Both the position numbers and the translations under genes were made by a program. Positions 1-9,704 of a stretch of DNA of 64,000 nt are shown here, in pieces (position 1 is the stretch's first letter; each line of letters starts with the position of its first letter). Source of the DNA: Siphonodentalium dalli (lineage: Eukaryota > Mollusca > Scaphopoda > Gadilida > Siphonodentaliidae); assembly GCA_032622095.1 (NCBI GenBank), contig CP136067.1, positions 136,839,990 to 136,903,989 on the forward strand, read 5' to 3'. The notes below the pieces were generated by a model. The model saw only the letters and a program-made list of their open reading frames with translations, made no database searches and was not told the DNA's origin.

Positions 1-440
1 ATGATGATCAGACGAACAGTACGACCTGTAGCCCGCGCCAATAGATTGAATTTTCAAATCAAAGATGGCCACCAGCGGCCATGTTTTTTGGCCGAATGAC
101 CCCAAAATGACTTGTTCCCATCTACATGTCAATGTCAACATTCATGACAAATTTCATAAAGATCAGACAAAAGGTACGACCTGTAGCCCGCGCCAAAGGA
201 AATTGTTGACGGACACACAGACACACGGACGACGGACACCAACCCATGGCAATAGGTCAAACTTTCAAAGTAAGTTGAGCTAAAAATGATCTGGCGATTA
301 GTATGGGCTGTAGGTTGTGCCGGTGGATTCAAATTTGAAATCCAAGATGGCTGCTGGCGGCCATGTTTTTCATCGAAATTCTGAAAAATTTTATAGCTTA
401 AAGCTTGTTTCTGTGCGATCATAAATGAGGTTACCATGGA
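1..440. repeat. Dispersed repeat, two related half-units
   Basis: Two related segments follow each other. Each has a core resembling AAGATGGCYRCYRGCGGCCA (near 64 and 341) and the phrase GTACGACCTGTAGCCCGCGC occurs at about 20 and 173. A stretch rich in GACGGACACACAGACACACG lies between them. No protein of credible length is open. This looks like a middle-repetitive family similar in style to those common in lophotrochozoan genomes. The left boundary lies outside the window. Confidence 0.5.
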
Positions 441-1190
441 ATTGAATAAAAATATTTCTAGAGCATGACTGATTACTTGGTGAATGTAACAACAGGACTA
501 GGAACAATCACTTTTTGGGCTCAATTTCATAATGGATTGACAGAATACCAAGCAGGGAGGGAGAGTAAGAGAATCATGCTGCTTGTCTGAGGAATGTGTT
601 GCATGTTTTTTAATACACATGCGATAAGCTCTTTTCGTCAGATCCCACCACATTTTGCAACTGTACAGAAACTTTCGAGTAACAAGTTTCAGGTTGGTCA
701 CGGGACTAAATCCTTGGAGATCGACAAGCAGCGAAGTAGCATTTGCGTAGAGTTTGAGAGGCTCATTCTATGTTGGAGGTGAATGAGCACCCAGAATCTT
801 GAATTGCGCCGAAGTGATTCACTTGTTTTGCTATAGATATAGATATAGAACAAGATTCTAGATCTAATGACTCATTGAAAAGCATGACATTGCTTGGTTC
901 GCTTCATTCTTAGGGAAATCTGCTCTGAAAAGTCACCTAAATCATGTAATATTGAGCTGAGACCTTCACCTACCATGAAATACATCTTTCGGGAACAGGT
1001 ATTAACAAAGAAATATATCATCTGCATTATTTTTTGGATGTTATAAAATCCAGTCAGAACTTCAGAAAGTTCCAAGAATTTTTGAAAAAAACTTGGCCCA
1101 AAATTTGTTTTCTTTTTACATTTTTAGGACGAGCAAATTTAATGGTGGGTCACTGGATCAGTAAACCATTTTATCAAAACAAGAGATGGA
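441..1190. other. No recognisable feature
   Basis: Short open frames exist on both strands but none resembles a known protein or has convincing splice sites. The exon that should follow GTPBP6 exon 5 was looked for here on the minus strand and not found. A short ATAGAT repeat lies near 835-847. Confidence 0.4.
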
Positions 1191-1194
1191 CTGT

Positions 1195-1830
1195 TGTCTG
1201 GTTTCATTCAGATCCAAGCATTACTGTTCAAGTTGTGGCCTCAACAGACATCAGACGAACAAAAAGCCACCATTTCCAGATAAACAAAGATGAATAACTC
1301 TATAATGGAAAACCCAAACAAAATTTTTGAATCCTCTTGTTGAATGTCCTCATCCATACAATATTTCATTGAGATCCGAGGACTACTGTTCAAGTTATGA
1401 CCTGAACAGACATCGGACAGACCAAAAAGCCAACATTTCTAGATAAACAAAGATGAATAACTCTAGAATGGAAAAACCGAACAAAACAATGGAACTCTCT
1501 ATTGAATGTCCTCACAGTAGTGAACATCCATACCAAATTTCATGAAGACCCCAGTACAATTGTTGACGTTATGACCTGAACAGACATCGGATTGACCAAA
1601 AACCCAAATTTCCAGATAAACAAAGATGAATAACTCTAGAATGAAAAATCCAAACAAAACGATTGTACCATCTATTTAATGTCCTCATAGTAGTGAATAT
1701 TCATACCAATTTCATTGAGATCTGATCACAACTGTTCAAGTTATGACATGAACAGACATCAGACGGGTGGACGTACGGTACGGTACGACCCACGGATGGA
1801 CGAACAGGTGCAAACACTATACCCCCCATA
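1195..1830. repeat. Degenerate ~170-bp tandem repeat, about 3.5 units
   Basis: The phrases ACAGACATCRGA, CCAGATAAACAAAGATGAAT and TTGAATGTCCTCA recur at intervals of about 164-174 bp. Units differ by substitutions and small indels, so the array is old. It ends in a GACGGGTGGACGTACGGTAC stretch and a phrase (CATAGCCAGAGTAGAGATTC, about 1829) that recurs in variant form near 63420. It lies in the intron or 3' flank downstream of GTPBP6 exon 5. Confidence 0.6.
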
Positions 1831-1942
1831 GCCAGAGTAGAGATTCATGGCATGATCTAAGGAAACTCAAACCAAGCTATATAAAAATACATTCAACGAA
1901 CATTAGAAATTAATAAACCAAACAATTTTAACAACTACCCAC

Positions 1943-2121
1943 CTATCAAATACAGGAACACCCCAGTGATCAGCAAAGAACTGTCTTTGATGGCGTTTCA
2001 GTATGTTCACGTTAAGAAATACAGCCGATACTCCCCTGTTAAAAGAGATTTCCTTCAACATTTCCAGATTACCTTTTCCAAAAATCTTCTGCTTATTTGG
2101 AAATTTCACAGACACTCTTTT
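1943..2121 (-). CDS. GTPBP6: GTPBP6-like HflX-family GTPase, exon 5 (partial gene)
   Basis: This exon reads KRVSVKFPNKQKIFGKGN, then a segment ending WGVPVFDR. It corresponds to the N-terminal HflX domain just before the G domain: lysine-phenylalanine-glycine-rich 'K.FGKGN', a 'VSAVFLNVN' strand and the conserved 'W.VPVFDR' motif. The acceptor is CACCAG ending at 2122 and the donor is GTGGGT at 1942-1937, both read on the minus strand. It enters in phase 0 and leaves in phase 2 (AG of an arginine codon). It follows exon 4, 2.5 kb upstream in the gene. Family knowledge: GTPBP6 is the mitochondrial HflX homologue that splits ribosomes and aids their assembly. The following exons with the Walker A and other G motifs were not found before the left edge and are presumably outside it. 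Confidence 0.85.
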
Positions 2122-2126
2122 CTGGT

Positions 2127-2835
2127 GCAGAATTAAAAAAAAAAAAAGAGAAAAATATTCAGTTTTATATGAAGTAAATGATTTTTCACACTCAAGTCAT
2201 CAGATATATATAGGAGAAAACTAAAATAAGGGTTGCACATCGAAGATGGGTCTCACCAAGATCTTTGCCAAAAATATTGAATTTTTCAAGAATGAATTTC
2301 AAATTGGTTGGCATTTGGTTTTAGATATTGTTGTGGAAGAGGAATAGGTTGTTGTTCGTTAAAAAAATGAGACAAACTAAGGGGCATAATTAAGTCAGGT
2401 AAAAAAATATGGGACAAAACAGGTTTTCGAACTCAATCAAGATATTGTTGTGAAAGATCCATGTACCAAATATGATAGACAGAACCTTTATTGGAACAAA
2501 TCCTCATAAGATTTTGGTTCCAAATTACATGGTAATCACATTATCGTATTAAGTAATTAAAAAAAATAATCAGAAAAAAAAAGTACAAAAAAAAAAAATC
2601 TACAAATGGAATCGGTTGAAAGTCCTAAATTTGCTAAAAATTGACATACTACCGGTAAGAGCCATCATTTAGGTAAAAATAAAATCTGATAATAATTATG
2701 CTCAATATAAACGTAATCAGTTGACATTTCATCAAGTTAATGCACTAGCAGCTATAAAATAGAGAAGTACATGTAAATAGAATAAGGGCCATAACTTGGG
2801 TAAGAAAGTTGGGCAGGCCAGATTGTATGTGTGCA
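2127..2835. other. GTPBP6: GTPBP6 intron 4, AT-rich
   Basis: AT-rich sequence with poly-A runs (2137-2149, 2564-2598) and TATATATA near 2205. No exon, element boundary or RNA gene is evident. Confidence 0.4.
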
Positions 2836-2843
2836 GCTATTGC

Positions 2844-3821
2844 TAGGGCTTCACGGTTTTTCGGTATTTAGTCATACCGCGGTTTTATTTTTAATACTGT
2901 GTAGTCGGTATTGGATTACTTGAATAGTCGGTATATCGCGGCACGCTATATTTTCTTCTTTTAGTCGGTTTTATGACAGCAAACTTAACGTCAACAAATT
3001 TAATATATTCCGAGGCAACAACGCGTGCTTGTAAGTAATGACAGAGAACCGGCGAGACGAAAATCGAACCAGCGATACGAAAAGACAATCGCCCAGAGCA
3101 AAATTTAAGAAAGTGTTAAAAGCATTCATAACAAAGGGAGTGTCAACGCGTTGGATAATGATGGGTGTGTGTTTATAGTCGTCTCATTTTTGCAGCTCAA
3201 CTTAGTGCACACAACGAAATAATTAGACCATGATCCCCATCCATACAATTAGGAAATGCACATTATACACGTTGTGCGAATTCGCGCGAACATATATCTG
3301 TACATGTACATGTATATAAATGTGTCACAAGTGTGCCTTCTGAGCGCTTGTTCGGTAAGTCGGGACAGATTGCTGCATCGATCCGTTCTTGTCTGAAGCC
3401 AGATAATGTTATTATGTTTTCGTTTCTCGCGGCAAAAATGTAGACTCATTGGACAGTAGTGGTGCACTGTGTTCAGATGAACATGTCAGTTCAGTGCTGT
3501 CGTTTTTTTAGAGTGTTGAATATGCTTTGTTATGAAATAAAAATTGTGAATTAAATGCTTGATATGTTTTACGTAAGCGACGCACGTCATTAGGACCCCA
3601 TACATTGTTATGATCACAGGTGACATACATTGCGATGTCTTATTCGCTTGTGTCGGCGTGACACTACATTCACACTCAAATATCAAATTGAGTACTGCAT
3701 ATTCTAAAGGATCTTGACTAGCAAAATGTTTGGTAATCATTCTTGACGGTATTTAGTCATACTGCGGTATTTCATCAAATATCGTAGTCGGTAATATGAA
3801 GCTGGATACCGTGAAGCCCTA
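2844..3821. mobile_element. Non-autonomous hAT-like element with 8-bp TSD
   Basis: The termini are perfect 14-bp inverted repeats, TAGGGCTTCACGGT at the left and its complement at the right. The element is flanked on both sides by GCTATTGC (2836-2843 and 3822-3829). An 8-bp duplication with a TAGGG-type end is characteristic of hAT transposons. Subterminal CGGTATTTAGTCATAC occurs in direct orientation near both ends (2870 and 3750). The interior has no transposase. The element sits in GTPBP6 intron 4. Confidence 0.85.
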
Positions 3822-4285
3822 GCTATTGCACAATCAAAAATCCATGAATAATCGGCTAAATTTAGGGCCGCCACAGTGGCTTGTAACGCACTCAGTTGCC
3901 CACCCAACCTGCACTGCTCTTAAGCACTGTCCCTATATATGTGCCTGCTTTACGTTATGGTAGTATAAGTAAATAATTGCTCGGAAAACTAATAAATTTA
4001 GGCTATTTATCTGAGCAATGACAGCTATTTCGGCACAGATGGATAATACCACAAATGCCTCTCAATTCCATTTCTATTTGAACACCAAATATCATCTCTG
4101 AAGACCCCCTCATTTCTCCAGGTTGAAGTCTCTCAAATATCAATGACTGACACAATACTTGAAAATCCACCCCCTCGAGCCTTTTCTAATTATCAATTGA
4201 TAAAATTCAACTAACTCATCTAACGCTCAGTGCTGACTTATTTATCTGCGCATACAAATCAACACATCGTCAGTCCCATTTTTGA

Positions 4286-4381
4286 TACAGTAATGCCCTA
4301 AATAATCGACTCCTTAACCACAGCAGAATTACCCATAATTCTGCTGTGGTTAAGAAAGCAATTATTTAGGGCATTGCTGTA
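4286..4381. mobile_element. Palindromic MITE family A, short form
   Basis: Left arm TACAGTAATGCCCTAAATAA, followed by CGACTCCTTAACCACAGCAG, is mirrored by the right arm, giving a 96-bp foldback with almost no loop. It is an internally shortened version of the ~215-bp family found at 4911, 7255, 51740 and 59493. TACAGTA ends suggest a TA-targeting mariner-type MITE (inference). Confidence 0.75.
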
Positions 4382-4595
4382 ACTCTGAAATAATTGTTCA
4401 TATTTTCCGCATTTTCTCAGCACTTCATTATAATATTCAATACATTGTGACCTTGATTATAATACTGAGCACTGATTGGCTGTTTGTATTATTTTCATTT
4501 CAGCAATATTAATGACAATGTTTTTAAGTTCTTTTTATAAGATCATTAACGACAAAGTTTTTAAGTTCTTTTTATAAGATCATCAAGATACAAAC

Positions 4596-4702
4596 CTTTT
4601 CAACAACTTTCCAGTTTGGTAATGTGTCAATCAATGCACAAGCCTCGGCCATTTGTAGCTCTGCAGTAGTGTTAGTTTTCTTCTGAGGTCCCCACTTCAC
4701 AT
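4596..4702 (-). CDS. GTPBP6: GTPBP6-like HflX-family GTPase, exon 4
   Basis: Joined to the last G of exon 3, this 107-bp exon reads DVKWGPQKKTNTTAELQMAE, then ACALIDTLPNWKVVEK. The signature 'HPDVKWGP...TTAEL..AEA.AL' is the best-conserved block of the GTPBP6 N-terminal region, and the HPD is completed across the exon 3/4 junction. The acceptor reads TTTTCTCGTAG and the donor GTTTGT on the minus strand. It enters in phase 1 and leaves in phase 0, matching exon 5. It lies between two palindromic family A elements (4286 and 4911). Confidence 0.88.
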
Positions 4703-4910
4703 CTACGAGAAAATTTTCAATGAATTCAAGCATGACTATAAGCCTTAAGCTGCTATCACATACATGTGTTTGTCGGCAAATTTAGTAGAATGTTACATTC
4801 CTCCAGTTGTCATAGCACCTGAATACTAACTTATCAGTTTCATGTACCTGAACAAGTACATAATATGTCTTTAAGAAGGCTATGAACAGAAATGCCGCAA
4901 ATAGAGGCCA

Positions 4911-5127
4911 TACAGTAATGTCCTAAATAATCGACTCCTTAACTACAGCAGAATTATGGGTAATTTTTCAGGATTTAGTCGGAATTATGGCTTGTTGCCA
5001 TTCATTGGAAAGCTCTCAGTAAGAGCTTTCCGATGAATGGCAACAATCCATATTTCCGACTAAATTCTGAACAATTTCCCATAATTCTGCTGTAGTTAAG
5101 TAGTCGCTTATTTAGGGTATTACTATA
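4911..5127. mobile_element. Palindromic MITE family A, full-length copy
   Basis: The 217-bp foldback starts TACAGTAATGTCCTAAATAA and ends in its complement (..TATTACTATA). Its arms contain ATTATGGGTAATTTTTCAGG and the centre has CTTTCCGATGAATGGCAACA facing its complement. The whole unit is essentially one hairpin. It lies in GTPBP6 intron 3, just before the minisatellite. Confidence 0.8.
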
Positions 5128-5165
5128 TCTGACTGGTACACAGTAAGGACAATATTAAAACAAGA

Positions 5166-6498
5166 GCATTGACAATAAGAATGTACAGCGTAGGGCGCTT
5201 TATTATGCTTAAGGCAATAAGAATGTACAACATAGGGTGCTTTATTATGCTTAAGGCAATAAGAATGTACAGCGTAGGGCACTTTATTATGCTTAAGGCA
5301 ATAAGAATGTACAGCGTAGGGCACTTTATTATGCTTCAGGCAATAAGAATGTACAGCATAGGGCGCTTTATTATGCTTAAGGCAATAAGAATGTACAGCG
5401 TAAGGTGCTTTATTATGCTCAAGGCAATAAGAATGTACAGCGTAGGGCGCTTTATTATGCTTAAGGCAATAAGAATGTACAGTGTAGGGCGCTTTATTAT
5501 GCTTCAGGTAATAAGAATGTACAGCGTATGGCGCTTTATTGTGCTTAAGGCAATAAGAATGTACAGTGTAGGGTGCTTTATTATGCTTAAGGCAATACGA
5601 ATGTACAGCGTAGGGTGCTTTATTATGCTTAAGGCAATAAGAATGTACAGTGTAGGGCGCTTTATTATGCTTAAAGCAATAAGAATGTACAGCGTATGGC
5701 GCTTTATTATGCTTAAGGCAATAAGAATGTACAGCGTAGGGTGCTTTATTATGCTTAAGGCAATAAGAATGTACAGCGTAGGGCGCTTTATTATGCTTAA
5801 GGTAATAAGAATGTACAGTGTATGGCGCTTTATTATGCTTAAGGTAATAAGAATGTACAGCGTAGGGTGCTTTATTATGCTTAAAGCAATAAGAATGTAC
5901 AGCGTAGGGTGCTTTATTATGCTTAAGGTAATAAGAATGTACAGCGTAGGGTGCTTTAATATGCTTAAGGCAATAAGAATGTACAGCGTAGAGCACTTTA
6001 TTATGCTTAAAGCAATAAGAATGTACAGCGTATGGCGCTTTATTATGCTTAAGGCAATAAGAATGTACAGCATAGGGTGCTTTATTATGCTTAGCGTAGG
6101 GTGCTTTATTATGCTTAAGGCAATAAGAATGTACAGCGTAGGGCGCTTTATTATGCTTAAGGCAATAAGAATGTACAGCGTAGGGCACTTTTTAATGCTT
6201 AAGGAAATAAGAATGTACAGCGCAGGGCACTTTATTATGCTTAAGGCAATAAGAATGTACAGCATAGGGCGCTTTATTATGGTTAAGGCAATAAGTATGT
6301 ACAGCGTAAGGTGCTTTATTATGCTTAAGCCAATAAGAATGTACAGCGTAGGGCGCTTTTTTATGCTTAATGCAATAAGAATGTACAGCATTGGGCACTT
6401 TATTATGCTTAAGGCAATAAGAATGTACAGCATAGGGCACCTTATTATGCTTAAGGCAATAAGAATGTACAGCGTAGGGCGCTTTATTATCCTTACAA
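5166..6498. repeat. 42-bp minisatellite, ~32 units
   Basis: The unit is AATAAGAATGTACAGCGTAG followed by GGCGCTTTATTATGCTTAAG and GC, 42 bp, repeated about 32 times with scattered substitutions. One unit near 6091 lacks 18 bp. Because 42 is a multiple of three and the unit has no stop in several frames, long open frames appear on both strands (447, 358 and 344 codons). They encode only the 14-residue repeat and are almost certainly not genes. It lies in GTPBP6 intron 3. Confidence 0.95.
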
Positions 6499-6519
6499 CC
6501 TGGTTGAAGTAAAATTCAG

Positions 6520-7250
6520 TACCCTGATCGCTTTTCATAGATATATTTACTGACTTAGTGTCAGCTGGTTAAACAGACGTGGCTTGGATGATGCTTGTTA
6601 TAATATAATTAGGCTGAGTGAATATAGAAGTCTGCTCTAGACTAAGTACAAATACAACACATTTGTAGCAGATAGCCGCTGGCTTTATTGGTGACAAGGT
6701 GAAAACAGACATTCCAGCAACGTCCGTCAGAAACATTTCGAGGCAGACACCTTTTCATGTTCGTGCCTATAGTATGGCTATTAACCTCATACTGTCTCAT
6801 ATGCTAATGCATTATACTCGTGCAGTTGGTAAATATCATCTCAAACCAAGATTTTCAAACAACTTGATTGAACTGACAGCCGTTTACAGAAGGCATTCAG
6901 GCATTAAAACAGAGATAAAACCACTGTGTGGAGAAAACAACTCTGAAAGCTTTGAATGCTCTTGCCTGCATACATGTAGAAGACAAAACATATACAATTG
7001 ATACATTATATGCATATATAAACATGATCAATAAGCATCCTACGTGATTAGTTCCAATTCGTAATAATATGATTCCACCAATACACTGAATTCCAAAAGC
7101 AGATATCGAATTTAAGACTAAGACTAGTATTACTGGGCAATTTTTTGAAGATCACCCTTTCGGAGATCCTGGGCACCGAAATCAACATTTTGAAATCATG
7201 GGTACGTGTACTCTAATCATTGGAATCATGTAAACTTGACTAATTGAGCC
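6520..7250. other. GTPBP6 intron 3 remainder, no feature seen
   Basis: Unique-looking AT-rich sequence. A 100-codon plus-strand open frame at 6699-7001 has no recognisable motif and lies antisense to the gene, so it is not called. Confidence 0.35.
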
Positions 7251-7254
7251 CTAA

Positions 7255-7426
7255 TACAGTAATGCCTAAATTATCGACTCTTTAACCACAACAGAATTAT
7301 GGGTAAGTTTTCACTCACTGAGAGCTTTCCGATGAATGGCAACAAGCCATATTTCCAACTAAATCCTGAAAAATTACCCATAATACTGCTGTGGTTAAGG
7401 AGTCGATTATTTAGGGCATTACTGTA
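7255..7426. mobile_element. Palindromic MITE family A copy
   Basis: Foldback from TACAGTAATGCC to GGGCATTACTGTA with the same internal order as the other copies. It is flanked by an imperfect ~20-bp direct repeat (ACTTGACTAATTGAGCCCTA at 7234 and ACTTGACCAATTGAGACGTA at 7428), longer than a TA duplication. It ends about 40 bp from the donor of GTPBP6 exon 3. Confidence 0.75.
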
Positions 7427-7467
7427 AACTTGACCAATTGAGACGTAATAACCTTGATTCTACTGAC

Positions 7468-7606
7468 CTGGATGTAGAACAAACACATGATGGCCGGAGT
7501 GTGGTATTCTGCAGACTTCTCGAAGATATTCATCATATGCCTTATCTCCAATATCTTGTTCATCTAAATACAATTCTAATTTATTTTTTAAAGGCCCACT
7601 TAATTT
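7468..7606 (-). CDS. GTPBP6: GTPBP6-like HflX-family GTPase, exon 3
   Basis: The 139-bp exon reads KLSGPLKNKLELYLDEQDIG, then DKAYDEYLREVC, then a segment ending GHHVFVLHP. The 'GHHVF.LHP(D)' run precedes 'VKWGP' in GTPBP6 proteins, and the aspartate is completed by the first bases of exon 4. The acceptor is TTCGGATTCAG and the donor GTCAGT on the minus strand. It enters in phase 0 and leaves in phase 1, consistent with exons 2 and 4. The acidic stretch before the conserved block matches the acidic linker seen in animal homologues. The plus-strand open frame over the same place (7438-7716) is its antisense shadow. Confidence 0.85.
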
Positions 7607-7979
7607 CTGAATCCGAAGATAACATTATACACAACATATTCCATAGTATATACTATTTGAAAGAGGAAACAACAATATATTATATTCCACAAGAATATGG
7701 AACAGATGTGGCCTAGGAGTGTCCACCAAGGGTTAGAGATTCTCAATTCATTCCAAGATTTCCCCCATTGTCAACCCAGAATGCATCAGGATTCAAACTA
7801 AGATATAGAGCTATTACCCTTCCATTGAGAATAATAGACTTTACAGTACAGTCCGGATCAAAATTAAGCACAGAACACAGTCAAAACACACCTCGGTACC
7901 TTGACAAAAACAAAATGTTCCCAGTTTATTCTACCAGATAATTGATAATACAATGTTTTGGAGCTTCCTCTCTCAAATG

Positions 7980-8078
7980 GTAAGCTTTCCGATGAATGGC
8001 AACAAGCCATATTTCCGACTAAATCCTGAAAAGTTACCCATAATTCTGCTGTGGTTAAGGATTTAGGGCATTACTGTA
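7980..8078. mobile_element. Palindromic MITE family A, half copy
   Basis: Only the right arm is present, from AAGCTTTCCGATGAATGGCA to GGGCATTACTGTA, with a small deletion inside the GTTAAGGAGTCGATT segment. It lies in GTPBP6 intron 2. Confidence 0.7.
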
Positions 8079-8176
8079 TATCATATGGAATAATGTGATA
8101 CGGTGATTCGAAAATTAAGTCGGCCTTTAAGTCAAGTCAGAAACATTTAAAAAAAAAAATTGACAAGGCTTTTTAA

Positions 8177-8592
8177 CACGTTCACTGCCGAAAACCAATG
8201 GGTAATTCCATCCCATATGCCAACATGGTATTTCATGTATTGATGATAGTAGTTGATATTTTACGTATGTTGGAGTGATGGTTTGACAAATATCGGGTTA
8301 TATGATACCGAAACATGTCATAAGGCCACTATGAGATAACTTGCATGCACGCATGGGTGAACAAGCCATATGTATTCGCTTCTGCATATACTTGATGTAG
8401 TGCTGCACCCCACCCCTTGGACGAGATGCGGGAAGCATTGTAAGTGAAGCCATTCTAATTATACATTTACAATCGATCAATGGGATCATCGGGTATGTAT
8501 TGATTGGGGTGTATAACATGTACATTGCGCGCATAGTAGCAGCCCCCATGGAAAAGTTTACTATGAGTTAACTCGTAGTGGCAGCCAATGTG
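8177..8592. mobile_element. TTAA-flanked MITE, family E
   Basis: TTAA at 8173-8176 and 8593-8596 flank an element beginning CACGTTCACTGCC and ending in the complement of CACATTGGCTGCC (10 of 13 match). The right TTAA is also the left TTAA of the next element, so two insertions sit head to tail. A TTAA target is characteristic of piggyBac-type and Kolobok-type transposons. There is no transposase. Confidence 0.6.
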
Positions 8593-8596
8593 TTAA

Positions 8597-8837
8597 CCCT
8601 ATGAGTGCCAGGTCGATTTTTGTATCAACCCATATACCATGTGCCAATGCATTCTCTTATATATGCGAGTCGACCATAGGTGGCCTCGCATATATAAGAG
8701 AATGCATTGGCCTAACAATTTTTTTTTTATTTTTTTTTTACAATTTTTTACAATTTTAATAATTTATTCTTATATTCTTTAACAGACTTATTTTGTAGGT
8801 TTAGGGCCGATGAGATCGGCCCCTGGCACTCAAAGGG
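8597..8837. mobile_element. TTAA-flanked piggyBac-like MITE family B with palindrome
   Basis: It begins CCCTATGAGTGCCAGG and ends CCTGGCACTCAAAGGG, and is flanked by TTAA on both sides (8593-8596, 8838-8841). Inside is the ~70-bp palindrome with arms CCAATGCATTCTCTTATATA and complement (8640-8712), then a T-rich tract, then GGGCCGATGAGATCGGCCCC. CCCTTT-type ends with TTAA duplication fit piggyBac. It is 241 bp and non-coding. Confidence 0.85.
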
Positions 8838-8841
8838 TTAA

Positions 8842-9050
8842 CATAAAATTTCAATGACGAGGGAGGTGCTTCAGAACACAAAGAAAACTAACAACAAAAA
8901 CTGATCTTCCGCATATCCATAGATTATTTTGCATGTACATTTGTTTTGTATTTATTTTAATGTGTAAAGCATTTAGGGCCCCTAATGGGGGATAGGCGCT
9001 ATATAAATATTATTATTATTATTACATAAACTTTATTCCTTTGGCCATAT
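8842..9050 (+). repeat. SINE/LINE-like 3' tail with ATT microsatellite
   Basis: The segment ends GGGGATAGGCGCTATATAAA followed by (ATT)n at about 9007-9025. 'GCGCTATATAAA' plus ATT repeats is a common 3' terminus of animal L2/CR1-type retroelements and the SINEs they mobilise. The body cannot be classified. Confidence 0.45.
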
Positions 9051-9054
9051 ATCT

Positions 9055-9180
9055 GACTATTGAACCCTCTGACTATTGAACTCTCGGACTATTGAACCCT
9101 TGGACTACTGAACCCACAGACTATGGAACCCTCCCCTCGGACTACTGAACCCTCGGACTAACGCACTGTCGGACTGTCCC
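9055..9180. repeat. ~18-bp minisatellite, about 7 degenerate units
   Basis: Units resemble ACTATTGAACCCTCGG, with variants ACTACTGAACCC and ACTATGGAACCC, repeated from about 9055 to 9180. It lies in GTPBP6 intron 2. Confidence 0.7.
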
Positions 9181-9567
9181 TCCTGTACACATAAGAGACT
9201 AAAAAGTTTTTTGAAGTATTTTCCATAATTTTACTCTTGATGTCCTTGAGATAACAGTTCAAAATTTTATGCAATTCACTTGGTAACTTTTTAACTTTTA
9301 ATTGATTCACAATAAAAACACTCATCTTACATATATATCTTACTCATATTATAAACAGACATGGCTCATTCAATCTCCCAAATACGGTCTACAAACATTC
9401 GAAATTTTGAAGGAGGTATAAAATAGGTTGACAAATATTGATATACCAGCTTCATATGTTCTAAAAAATACTTTCTATGGTCACAGCCATTTTCCAGCTT
9501 TTTTTAATTTTTCGCACAAAAGTGAAACAAATGCTCTTTATTTTTGTAATATTAGGAATTGACTAAC

Positions 9568-9671
9568 AGAGAATGCTCTTTTCTGTCCCATGCCATGCAA
9601 ATGACAGTTTTTTGTTTGGGACTGACACAACTTGTTCAAAGTTGTATTTTTTATGACTTCACTGCATCTTT
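9568..9671 (-). CDS. GTPBP6: GTPBP6-like HflX-family GTPase, exon 2 (predicted)
   Basis: With the G from exon 1, this 104-bp exon reads ERCSEVIKNTTLNKL, then CQSQTKNCHLHGMGQKRAFS. It has an acceptor TATGTCCCAG and a donor GTTAGT on the minus strand, enters in phase 1 and leaves in phase 0. Those are exactly the phases needed to join exon 1 to exon 3, and that phase agreement is the main evidence. The content is poorly conserved N-terminal sequence, as expected before the HflX core. 'QKRAFS' resembles sequence near a mitochondrial presequence cleavage site (inference). The 3-kb long-inverted-repeat element begins only 33 bp away, within the intron. Confidence 0.6.
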
Positions 9672-9704
9672 CTGGGACATATAAATTAATGCTTGTAGAA
9701 AGGT

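Noticed and set aside
872-1075. Minus frame as the next GTPBP6 exon
   Set aside because: It lacks the expected 'VVL.IF..HA' sequence after the DR motif, and the phase-2 join from exon 5 gives an early stop.
5112-6538. Open frames of 447, 358 and 344 codons
   Set aside because: All three follow the 42-bp tandem repeat. The period is a multiple of three and frames are open on both strands, so they are not evidence of a gene.
7438-7716. 92-codon plus-strand frame
   Set aside because: Antisense shadow of GTPBP6 exon 3, which reads as protein on the minus strand with proper splice sites.
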